A stretch of DNA of 64,000 nt. Source: Archegozetes longisetosus. Its lineage: Eukaryota > Arthropoda > Arachnida > Sarcoptiformes > Trhypochthoniidae. Position numbers and translations under genes: made by a program. Below the pieces are notes generated by a model, which was not told the DNA's origin, did not search any database, and was given only the letters and a program-made list of their open reading frames with translations. How positions within the stretch are numbered: position 1 is the stretch's first letter; every line of letters starts with the position of its first letter. Of the stretch, positions 20,770-32,500 are shown piece after piece. The stretch spans positions 13,734,387 to 13,798,386 of the forward strand of contig JAEMBT020000006.1 of assembly GCA_018873245.2 (NCBI GenBank). The letters run 5' to 3'.

Positions 20770-22213
20770 GATTTATTTATTAGCATTGTCATTACGAATT
20801 CTTTCCTCCAACGCAACTCTCGCTCTTTCATTGATTTCTTTGAAATAGGGTAATTCGTTTTCGAGTTTTTCATACCATTGCTTAACGTTTGGATAATCAG
20901 TTAAATCATACTTCACAAAAGTGAAAACAGTAGATCCAGACAAGATTGACAAGTCTGCGATTGTCAAATGATTTGCGGCCACATATCCATTACTACCAAT
21001 CATTGTATCCAAAAGTTTCAGATTATTCTTAAGTGAAGTTAACTGTTCTTCAGTTGGATCAGAGGTACGAGGGAATTTACTCAGCTAAATATGACAATGT
21101 GCTTTAAATTAAAAATTTCAATTCAAAAGCTTATTTAGACTTATAACTTTATTACAAGAGCTCCTCTAATGGAAGGATAATACGATCCGATATCAAAATT
21201 TAGAGCACGATCAACTTGAGCCCTTTTCTTCGGGTCTTTTGGATAAAGATCAGAATCAGGGGCGTATTTGTTACACAGATATTGAATAATAGCACGACTT
21301 TCCCATAATGCAAATCCATCGTCAACTATTGTTGGCACTGAATGTGCTGGATTTAGCTGTCAATTAAACGTTAAGTTTTAAGGTAAAATATTTCAGTCTA
21401 AAAGTTCAACCTATGAAACTGAGAATGTTCTCAAAACTTAATCGGAAATCAATTTTTAAATTTTCACATTTGCCGAGTCTTACCGCGAGAAATTCAGGTG
21501 TATGATTTTCGCCTTCCCGCAGGTTTATAATCTTCTCGTTAAGATCTATATTGAGTTGTTTAGCAACCATTAAGACTGTACGACAGGGAGGACTTGGCAG
21601 TGTTAAGTATATATCAATCGTCATCTTCGTTTAATAATCAATTTGTTAATTAAAACAACAATTAACGAGTGAATTAATAAATTGAAGGCTTTCCCAACGA
21701 GCTCTCACTAAATTTTTCGGCGATTTAACGTTTTAGAAAACGCTCTTTCAACCATTCTTATAAGATTGTGAGTTTAACTGATAAAACTTATGTAACTATA
21801 ACGACAAATTCTTATGAATTGGATAAAGTCTATTATAGATCAATCTAAAGTGTAATTTTGATTAAACTACCAAAATAGATAACTTGGATTGTAGCTGAAG
21901 GACATATTTCATACTCATTGCGCAAAAGAACCTGAATAGTTTGTTTTATTTTGTGCATAACGACTAACTTTATCTTTCCTTCAAAAACACTTTTAAAAAT
22001 TCCATGAATTTAGAGTTTATATTAATTTCTAGCATACAGGTCAGAATGGAATAAAAGCTTTATTTGTACTCTTTCTCAAGCTTATTCAACTATTTTTAAA
22101 ACTTCTTCGACATCATTTTGTCCAAAGAGCTTCAATTTGATGATAGCTTCAACCAACTGATACTTTGCATTACCAACAAATTTCTGTTTCATAAAATTAG
22201 AGAAAAATTTAAT
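20770..22213. repeat. Inverted duplication, right arm
   Basis: This is the mirror of 14905-16510. It holds GST copy 2, the spacer of about 460 bp and the 3' end of the nudix gene, which continues intact beyond the breakpoint near 22213. This side therefore keeps the ancestral arrangement. The arms are 4.3 kb apart, and the defensin lies between them. Confidence 0.93.
20773..21624 (-). CDS. Delta-class glutathione S-transferase, copy 2
   Basis: Three exons on the minus strand, 21624-21484, 21356-21156 and 21084-20773, have the same exon lengths and phases as copy 1 and give 217 aa. Ser11 in SPPCRTV, NPAHSVPT and WESRAI are all kept. It differs from copy 1 at about 13 residues: Leu9-Pro10 beside the catalytic Ser, and eight changes within residues 106-122 (SYYPSIRGAL then LSKFPRTS), with His41 and two near the C-terminus. 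The first intron is 127 nt in both copies, and the second intron is nearly identical to that of copy 1. It lies 457 bp downstream of the nudix gene in the same direction. The YYPSI form looks closer to ordinary delta enzymes, so this may be the less altered copy. Confidence 0.97.
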
Positions 22214-22693
22214 AACAGGCTCATAGGTTTGGTGACCGTGAGCACTTATCGGCACTCGAAACAGACCCAACGATTCCTCCGGGAAATCTCTGGCACTCAT
22301 ATGAGTTCTCTCTAAATTCTCGAACACTTCTAGGGATAGTTGTTTGCCAAAGAAATGGAGCACAATATCAGTCTTGAGACCGATGTGTGAGAATAAATGG
22401 TCATCAATTGTAACCTTACATGACTTATAATTGATTTCTTCGTCTAGTTCTCGATATAAAGTATCCAAAATTTGTTTCTCGTCGATGATCTGTTGGTCTG
22501 AGGTTCCGCCTGGGAACCCAATCAGACCGTCACATCTCAATTGCATCAATGCGTAGATAGTTGCAGGACTCCGTCGATAGTCTTTGCACCAAAATAACAC
22601 ATGAGACGCGTGAATGTGCTTCCTATATTTGAATGATTGGTTCAGCTCTATCTCTTTGTATTGTTCGGGCTCTGATGTCAACATTTTTTCCAT
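22082..22693 (-). CDS. Nudix hydrolase, NUDT16 (U8 snoRNA-decapping enzyme) family
   Basis: A single-exon gene of 203 aa. HIHASHVLFWC opens the fold, ALMQLRCDGLIGFPGG (residues 48-63) matches the NUDT16 signature, and the catalytic helix has REL-EE at 81-86 (LYRELDEEINY) with Glu72 before it. The segment between GG and REL is about three residues longer than in human NUDT16. Family members cleave capped U8 snoRNA and other capped RNAs and hydrolyse (d)IDP, mostly in nucleus and nucleolus; activity here is inferred. ATG at 22693 is chosen; Met4 is an alternative. GST copy 2 follows in the same orientation. The last 42 codons are duplicated at 14909-15037. Confidence 0.93.
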   Translation of the reverse strand: MEKMLTSEPEQYKEIELNQSFKYRKHIHASHVLFWCKDYRRSPATIYALMQLRCDGLIGFPGGTSDQQIIDEKQILDTLYRELDEEINYKSCKVTIDDHLFSHIGLKTDIVLHFFGKQLSLEVFENLERTHMSARDFPEESLGLFRVPISAHGHQTYEPVIKFFSNFMKQKFVGNAKYQLVEAIIKLKLFGQNDVEEVLKIVE

Positions 22694-22968
22694 TTAGCAA
22701 AAAGTAATGAAAAGACAGACAGATATCAAAAAGATTGAGAACAGATAGTTATTTCTTGGATTGAATCCATTTGAAAACTAGCATAATTGTTAGGATAAAA
22801 AACTTTTGTTTTTAACTCAAATTTCAAATAGCAATTAAGAATTGAATTTTTTCATATAATAGTTCTAAATTAAAATCTTTCATGTTGAAATGCTTACTCA
22901 TATTAATTGTAACGTTATAACATTAAAAGCTTTTGGTTTAGTGTTATCAACAGCAAAAAAAGTTATTT
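22694..22968. other. Spacer between nudix gene and tRNA
   Basis: AT-rich spacer that should hold the nudix promoter on the minus strand. No distinct element was recognised. Confidence 0.4.
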
Positions 22969-23051
22969 GTCAAGAGTGGGGTTCGAACCCACGCCCTCAC
23001 TTGAGGACCAGAACTTAAGTCTGGCGCCTTAGACCACTCGGCCATCCTGAC
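22969..23051 (-). tRNA. tRNA-Leu(TAA)
   Basis: An 83-nt type II tRNA. The acceptor arms GTCAGGA and TCTTGAC pair with one G-T. The D-arm region reads TGGCCGAGTGG (A box). The anticodon arm is CCAGA-CTTAAGT-TCTGG with anticodon TAA. A long variable arm follows (CCTCAAGTGAGG), then the T arm GTGGGTTCGAACCCCAC (B box). There is no intron and CCA is not encoded, as usual for a nuclear tRNA. Confidence 0.98.
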
Positions 23052-26000
23052 ATGCTTACTGCATTGGCTCAACCTTACTTTTATGTTACATAATACCATT
23101 TGAACTGAACGTTGTACATTACACAGTATTATATTTTAATTTTAAGCACATAATAAATTGTTAATTAAAAATAAATTTATACTACTGCTGCCTTTAAATC
23201 ACATGCATATGTAAAAGATTAAATAACATTAATTTAGGTTTTATTGGATTTATTAGATTGAATTGACTGAAAACTTGATCTGTTTAATAAAGTAGAAGTC
23301 AATTGTATACCTCACCACTAGATGGCATGTAGTACTCAATCACAAATCAAACTGAAAAATTTCCCAAAACTTTCATAAACATACGTTAATACATGAGAGC
23401 TTTTAGATTTGAGTTATCTGATTTTCTCTACTTAAGATTTCATATTTTAATAAATTGTTTTGACTGATAATATTCGGTTGGACACAAAACTAGTTTGAAT
23501 CGATTTACGAGATTAGGAGATGAGATATGCTTTTAATAGTTGAGTCTAATTTTAAAAACCGTATCACGAAAATATGAATTTCATACTTTAAAATTTTATT
23601 TAACCTGAAATGCTTCAGATTTATTTTTCAGAGAACTGTAGGGTACAATTATCATAATTATGAAAATTGTTGAGCTCAATTAAATGATAAAATTGAAATC
23701 TACGCTGTAAAGATTTTCGAGTTGCTAAAGATTAAATATATATACTCCAGTATATCACTTTAATTAGTCGACTGTATAGGCTAAACACGTTAATGAGATA
23801 AAGTTACAACATAATTCGTATAAATTGAATCTTTATCCTTATCAATCATATAAACCTATAAACCTCTTAATTAGGTTGAGTACAGCTCCCGAACAAAAAT
23901 GTTCGTTGTAGACAAAAATTTTTTTAGAAAGTACACAACCTTTCGATTCAAAAGTATACGTTAATGAAGACTAAGCTTATACTCAAAAAGATCGACTCAA
24001 ATTTAATTGATTTTCTTCGTAATTTTCATTTAGTTTGAATTCTCTTTGAGTTTAAAAGCATCTGTTATACCATTATTAAAGTGAACTTTTCAATTTGGTA
24101 ATATATATAACTAATAATTTATAAATGATGACACAGTAAGATTGAATTTGTTTGATTCTTCTACGCTATTCTGATTCTTATTTACAAAGTAGTCAACTTT
24201 AAAGACTATTTCTTGAATTTTAAATGAATCTAAATAATGAAAAAGGAATAGAGAATTAATGAAAAACAGACTTTTTAATGCAAATCAGTCAATCAAGTTT
24301 CACGAGATAACTTTCAAGGGATTCAGCTTCTCGAGAAAAACTTCCTTCTCTCAGTTTAACTTTCAGCTTTTCAGTGGAGCACAACTTAAATTCTATCAAA
24401 ACAACAGTAATCTTACAGAATTGTAGATAATTGCATCTTCACTTTGAATGCTTCCTTTATGATGTATAAGTGATCAAATATTGACAGAATATATTGTTAT
24501 GGTTTGATTTGCTCAAGTTATCCAACTTAATATATTTATTTTTGTGTCACAAGGAAAATTCAAACCCTCAGTTAGGCACCTCTGTTCTATTGAGTTAGAA
24601 TTTAAATTTGCATCTTTCCAAAGTGCTTTCTACTTAATAGATGACTAACTGATCTGGTGATCTATTTTCGTTTTTGGTAAAGTAAAAAACTGAGGCCTCA
24701 GAGTTTAGAATTTGCTTATTTGAAAAAATAAGGCTCGTAACTACGTTTTATACTTTATCCAACATTTCATTCAATACAAAGTTAACTGAAAACTAATCGT
24801 GACTTTTTAATCATTTCATATTATCAGAATTTAGAATATTTATGAATATCTGATTATTTTTTATCCTTTCACTTACAACAGTTCAATGAATGGCAGGTAT
24901 TTATTGAACTGATTAACTAAATAAGAAAAACTTTTATTCACCTAATTCAATAGAAATACTTTTGATTCGATTGAAATATATTTAATAGTATTTTAATAAT
25001 TGATTTTATCAAGTTTTTCAAGTATTCAAACGTTTTAAAAAAGACTTAATCAATGTCTAAAACGTATTTTTTTGTTTTGAAAGCATAGAATCTATAAGAA
25101 GTGCAAGCTCTGGTTTGGTTTTCAGCAATATTTGACTTACATATAAGTGAGTTTTCATTGACAGCAAAATCACCAAGTATTAATGTTGGACATTAATGTT
25201 CGGTTAGACTTTATCTTTTATTTTGAATAAGACTTTTTGTTATGAAAGGTCAAGCAAGGAGTATATTTGGACTGGCAAGCCCCAATTTCTATTTAAAAAG
25301 GTTTAAATCTTTTTAAATCTTGAGTTTAATAAAAACAAGAAAGAATCTGTGTTAAACTTGTGGATAAAACAAACAAAATGAAAACATTGAAGGATTCAAA
25401 TACTTTTAGGATGCTTAACATTTAGTTTTATTAAAAATTGAAAATCAATTTCTCATACAATCGTTTATTTCTATCTTGAGAATGAAGCACAAGTTAAACT
25501 GTAGACTATTTTGCGTCTGTGTTACTTATGACCTGAACTAATCAAATCTAATTTATGTTTTACGTTAAAACATTATTACATTAATAATAGAGTTGAGCAC
25601 AGTTTATTCTGAAAAGTCCTGCATTGATCCCGGATTAGTCCCTGATGCGTACAGATAAGATAAGATAAGAGGAGCCGGACATCAATTTTAAAACGATTAT
25701 AGTTTATTAATTGCTCACTCAGAAAAGCTTAATTTACTCAATATCGATAAGGTAATATGAAGACATAGAATTAGATTTATCCATAGTACTTTACATAAAA
25801 ACCAGTTTTTAAACTATAAGACTTCAAGCCACAGTTTTGTGTCATATCTTTATCATTAATACTGCTCAAAATCTGTTATGAAAGAGTTTTCAACAATTTT
25901 ACATTGTATCAAAGTATTAATAAAAATCTAAATGTGTTGTTGGACCTTGAAGTTCATGAACTCTTACTTATCTTTTAGGATTGATAAGTACACACTTTTT

Positions 26001-28424
26001 GAATGAGCTGTACTATCAGGCCTCAGGTGTCAATTGCTAATTACATACTACATTGTCTCTTTATATACCTTAATATAAATTTATGTTATCCGTCGAGTAG
26101 CGGTAAAGTCAACACTTGTGAATACACTGATTTCCCTCGTTTGATGAGTTTCTATCTCTCTTTTTGTAATTTTATTCATGGAATAAAAGAAGAGTTTGCG
26201 ATAAAATGAAGAGAATGAGAAAAAAAACTTGCCTTCATAATGAACTGCTGGCTGTGAATGATATCATAAACGTTGATGAGCTTTACGTGAAACAGAATTA
26301 AGCGCTACTCCCTTAGAAATGGTTGTCACGCTAATCAACGAAGTCTAACAATCGATTCATAACTTTATGCTTATTCGCCTAGCACTCAAAATAATAAAGA
26401 AAATGTATGAACTAACTTATTCTTAAGCTTATTCACTTCTTACGAGGACATTTGCGACGAATGGTGCAAATTTGAAAATTTAATTTTATAAGAACAATAA
26501 TATATGTTCATAAAAACAACGATATATACATTCTAAATAACATATATTACTGTTTTTGCAAAGTTAACTTCCCAAATTTGCACCGTTCGTTACTGATTTT
26601 CCATCATTAATTATACACATACGATACAACGAAGAGTGGACTCGCAACAATTCGCAATAAATGGTTGTTGTCATTAATAATAAGATACTAGTAGCGTATT
26701 CATTGCATTATAAGTCCTGAGACTCCAATTATTCTTCTGATATTTATTCTATAAGAGTTGAGAGCTAAGTCAAAAAATGAATTATATCAATTGCAAAAAG
26801 AATTTGAAAAACGCAATTTCAAGATTATTAACTTTTATTTTCGATTTGCCTCAATTTTGACGCTCAGTCACTTTCAAGTTGAATCAGTTATTGAGACATA
26901 AAACCAAAAGTGATTTTAGTAGTTTTGAATTTGAAAACGATTCATACATATCTTTCATTTTTTTGAATGTCTATTGAAAAAGATGACTAACAGGAACATA
27001 AAGTTTATGGTTAAGTAACAAACACAATGTTTCATCTGTGATTTGGTGGAGGATTGTATGCCTCAATAAAATTGATTCATCAATTGAACGATTGCTCCAA
27101 ATGTCTCTGAAGTGAGCAATAAATCAAAAGATAACATATGAAACATCGCAGATCTAAACATTGATATGACTCTGTAGATGAACAATTCGTTTAGATATGA
27201 ACATTCCAAACATTCAATTTGATTTTGTCACAACTAACGCACTGATCGATATAAATGTTTCAACTTTTATGAATAAATTGATCATTACGTAAAAACTAGT
27301 AAAACATTTTCCGCAATTGTAATCAAGTTTAGATCTAATTTTAAGTTGAATTCCTTTGTGTAAAGCTGATTCAATGTGACAAACAATTACAATTTGGGTC
27401 AAGTTTGAGATAACATTCAAATCTAAAAGCGTTTGAAGATAATGATGACACGAGCCTATGCAAAATTACAAACACTTTAATTTGATCTTAGCAAATGTAA
27501 GACAACTACTGCAAAGTATATAAGAAAGTCAGACAGTTATACAAAATCACATCAATTTTATTGTTTTGAAATTTTTTATTAAATGTCTTTTATTAGATAC
27601 AAAGAACCATTTGAAATGTCGGATGTCGTTACCATTAAATGAATTTTAAAAATGAGCGAATCAATTCATAAAGTTTTTAAACTCTTCTAAAATAATTAAT
27701 ACAAAGTATTGTTTTGATTGTTAAACAAAAGATGACTTACATCTCATTGTCTCAATTGAAAAATATAATAAAAGTACAATTGTTTGAAAGGATTACACAT
27801 TTTTGTAGTTTTTGGTTGAACGTGTTCAGAGAAATCAAGTTTGATGACAGAAAAACATGCAATCATTGTTACTTAATTATAAGCTAATAATCTAATTAAT
27901 GGCTAAATACAATTTGAATAAAACAATTCCTTTTATTAATCAAACCAAACGGAATGTCAGAGACTTGATATTAAAACATTTTATCTGACAATTAACTAAT
28001 AGTTATTATTAAGAAAAGCTGCCGTAGAACGAGTTGGCGTTTGTCGAAAATTGTTTTTCAGTAATAATATAAAATCGATGCACTATATCTTCGGTTCTTT
28101 ATTCCTATTAATTGATGGCTTCATCTTCAAAAATATGGCACTTTTCTCGCGTTCAATAATAATCAAGTCTTTGTAGTGAACATGTGATTAAAATTAAATA
28201 AAAAACGATTAAATAGTCTTTATAAAGTTAATAACAAGACATTCACAATCGTTGCCATATTTGTCAATTCCTTTAAAAGTACTTTTAGTTAATCTGACCA
28301 TTTTATAAAATATAAGATAATAGGATAAATAACGTGTCCAGCGAATAATCAATAATAATTGGCAAGTTTATCAGTTTCTATTTCCTTATAGTATCTACAA
28401 ACAGGCACCAATTTATTTAATTAT
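23052..28424. other. Intergenic, one small MITE, otherwise empty
   Basis: 5.4 kb of AT-rich sequence between the tRNA and the SOCS-box exon. Apart from the inverted-repeat element at 26457-26590 I find no supported exon or RNA gene. Its last few hundred bases should include the 3' UTR of the SPSB gene. Confidence 0.5.
26457..26590. repeat. Small MITE (134 bp)
   Basis: ACGAATGGTGCAAATTTG at the left recurs as the reverse complement CAAATTTGCACCGTTCG at the right with one mismatch. The interior is AT-rich and partly palindromic. No target duplication was identified. Confidence 0.6.
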
Positions 28425-29539
28425 TTATCTTCTATCTTGATATAGCAGGTAATTCTTCAGTGCTGTCGGCAGATTCAGTTCAGATTCAAGTCTAGAAAGT
28501 CGACACTTTCCGACTTCGCGTCGAATAACTCGTCTACAGATGTCTTTCAGTGGCAATGGTTCGGCTATTAATTGATAAGATAGAAAAAAACAAAGAACAA
28601 AATTAATCTAATTGAATAACATGTAATGTTTATCTTAACTCAGGGAGACTGACAAACTGTACGATTACTTTCTGATTGGGGTAATGACACGCATTCATCA
28701 ATTCATTCAACTCTTTCAACTTTAATCTTATTAACAGTTATCTTTCTATGAAAAGTCCTAATTTTACGGATTATATGACTTATGAAAAATGTTTTTTTTT
28801 CATCTTATCTAAAATCGCGAGTCAGGAAAGGTTTTTTACGCTAGAGATTTAACAAATATGTGATCTCTTCATTCAAGAGTACTTAAAGGTGAGACACGCA
28901 GAATCGGCCAAATCAGATAAAATAACATTTTCTGTGAGAACACTGAGGGCTGAAACAAACTTTTTTTTAAGAGTGATTAATGATGAGAGTAATTAACTGT
29001 TCTCTACAATCAGAAGAATGTGTTACTGAAGATTACAATTGATTAGAAAATGCCAAAACATGCTCTCCAAAAGATACAACCAAATAAATTGGATCAGAAT
29101 ATATTGAATGAAAGTCCATTAAAAGTAAAACATAGTGGCGAATAAAAGTCAAGATTGGATGGTAGCAATAAATTTGAACCTTTTTTTGGAAACACTAATT
29201 ACTGGGAATCAAATGCTAAACATTTGCATTTGTCGAGTAAATAAGATGTTAGTTCGATAAAATGTGCTTCAAGTATATGCAATATATTAAAGTTTTGCAA
29301 ACTTGCATAAAAGCTTTTATATTATTTTATGCTAATTTTGTTGCTAAGTAGATTCAATCGTCTTCAATGCATAAAAATTTTTCATTAAATTCTCGGTTTT
29401 GTGCTCAACATATTCGATGCTTTTAACTCTTAATTAAATATCAAAATAATAAACAACCTTTGAACCAAAGATTGCTTCTACTCAACAACTTTTTCAAATA
29501 TTTCTAAAAATATTCTAAACAACAAAAAGGAAAATATAA

Positions 29540-29578
<39 letters not shown>

Positions 29579-32500
29579 AGATGTTTAGGTGAAAAAGTTT
29601 GAAAGACTTATTGTTATGAATAGAAGACTAGTTTGGCAAGTCTTCCATTGAATGTGAAATATATGTCAACAAAGCGAAACACATAAAAATGAATGTAAAA
29701 AAGTTTGGTTAAACTGACACTCGTTAGAATATCATTAATGACATTGATTAAAGTAGAAACTGGTTAAGATTTAAGAGCAATGACAAGTGAATGAAGTCAA
29801 TGGTACTGTTAAGCACTTATTTGCATTCCGTAAACAGTTATAAATAAATTTGACTGCAGACAAAAACTGTCCAAATAAGAAGCTATGAAAAAACTTGTCT
29901 CACTCAACCGTTAAGCGTTTGGCTTAATTTAAAGTGACCGCAATTTTAAATCAAATAAACTAATTTAATACAATCGATACTTAATTTAGTGAAAATACAT
30001 TTTCGATTCTTTCCTTAACTCAATTATCCCCTAATTTTAAGACCATATTATTTCAATTAGTATCTAATAAATTAGACTCTAATTTCAAATTAAGCAAAAA
30101 TAGAGCGAACAATAATTGTGTCTCAATATAAGGTGTACCGAAGTCAAACTGATATGAAATGTCAATAATAAGTCGGATAGAAATGAGAAAAGTAAGCTAT
30201 TTGTGAAGGCTGTGAGACGTGTTAAGAGTTAGTCACAGATCGCCTTCAGGCATCGAAGTAGAGCAGATGGTCTCGAGAGCGAATGCACAAACCATTTGAT
30301 ACCAGCAAATATGTATATATAACACAACTTGTATTATTGAGCCTCAACGTCACCCGAGACTTTGTTAGCAGAAACAGATTAAACTGAGCAAAATTATTTT
30401 TTTTGCTTAAGAATTTTAGCAAATTTTGAGAAAATATTTATTCACGAGAAAGCTAGTAATTTGTTAGTATTTTTATGATTGTAACAGTGTCAAACGTCAC
30501 TTATTAGCTTTAGTTTTTCAACTGTTCCCAAACTATAATAAATCATTTATTGCGCTTTTATAATTTAATGGATTCTTAATCACCTTATTTAAAACTAATT
30601 TTCAAGTATCTAATAAATCAAATTATATTTGAATATAAATTACTGCCAGTCATAATTCAATTGAAAAACAGTTTAAAATTCAATTCAGTTGAACAGTCGT
30701 TTAGCATTGAATTGATCTAATTCCTAAGTTATTATGCTGAAGGTTAGTAAAAATAGCTAATAACAAATCAATAAGTTTCAACTAATTCAAAAATTTAGAT
30801 TTTAAATAAATGGCTGCGTCGAGAAATAAATATTCATAGACTAAACGTCTGTCAATTTATACTCTTAGCTGAGTTCATTGACCGGTGATTGCTTTTTGAA
30901 ACTTGTCCAGTTTTTAATCAATTGGCATAAAATGCTATCGCTTTTCGAATATCAGATCAATTGAATGGATAGACAAAAAACGCAACATAAATAAGATATA
31001 AATATATTTGAATATGCAATAACTTAATTGACTAAAACCTGATATATTAGTATTGAAAATGATTGATTGAATGCAAAACTGTGCCACTTATTAGTACAAT
31101 AAAGAGGTATAATAACGTAATAGAAGTAAAAAAAACTTACGATCAAGTCCTCCAATATACTTGATAGTGATCTCACAGTGACCCCAAACAGAACTCACAA
31201 TTGGGTACAACTTTTTGCCTTTAAGTCCCCGGAAGGCAACCCCCAAATACTGTCCGTCGACCACAAAAGCAAGAGTTCCCTCATCCATATCCAGAACAAC
31301 ATAGAAGGATTCGGGAACAACAAAAGTTTCATCATTTGATAACACGGATGGATATGTAACTCCAGGACAATTCTTGAGGTCGTGATACAACTTATTTCGA
31401 CCCAAATCCCAACCCCATGACTCCGTGTTGGCGCCAACAAGACTCTGATAACCATTTGTATGAAGAGTGGCTTCCTTGGTGGCCACGCCGACCACCGCGT
31501 GAGTGCCACGTTGTCTCGTAGACCACGACAGTTGCCACAAATGCATTCCTCGAGTGTAACCAACTTTGCCGCGAATACAATCTGTACTTTGTGCGACCGG
31601 ATGTCTATGAAAAGTAGTCGGATCTTCCTCTTTAACAAATATATTCAAAGATCTGTCTTCAGAATTCCAGGCATGTTTCACTTGTGTCTCATAACTAGCA
31701 GGAGGCATATCTAATAATAGATCCAATCGCGCTGGTCTCGCGTTGTCCAAAAGATCTTTGGTTCGTGTAGCTATCGATGAGGAATTGTCCCGAGATATCG
31801 GAGACTTAATTGAACTAACTTTTTGGCCCATTATCGGTGCGAAGACTGGCCAATTACGATGAACAACACCTACTGGTCGATAAATATAAAAACGTGGCTT
31901 AGATTTGCACGGTTTTAGTGGTCCACACTTTGCCGGCTTTGACAAATCGCACTGATAGAGACCATAACCCGAATAGATTGAAGCTAATGATGGTTGAATG
32001 TAATGCGTATGAGCATCAGATACACTTTGGCCACTATTTGTTGCTGTCGTTGAATGACTTATCGGATGAGTTGAATGAGGATTAGTTGAGACGAACGGTT
32101 TGTACCTGAAATCAGTTGAATGGAATAAGTGAAGGTTTTCAAGTTGACTTTACATTTGTTCTTGTTGTGACATCAACTTTATTTATACTAATCATTCTAA
32201 TTATATTTTTGCTTCTTATAGCTTGTATTTTACGTATTATCGTTCAATTAGTTAACATTTGATTTGATAAACAAATCAACTTATGACAGATTAGGGCAAT
32301 CCTTAAATACGACGCATGTATTGATCCGACATTAAACTCATTAAACTTATGAAGTAATAAGCATTTATATCTAAAAATTTCACACTATTTACTCATCTTT
32401 ATTAGTAGTGACTCAATACTAATAAGTTATTAATAAGCGAATAGTAATCAAATTTTTGATGTACTCTGTAAGCGAAAAACGAACAAAAAATGTTCATCAA

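Noticed and set aside
31195-31714. Additional open frames over the SPRY exon on both strands
   Set aside because: They are shadows of the SPSB coding frame, which matches the family throughout.
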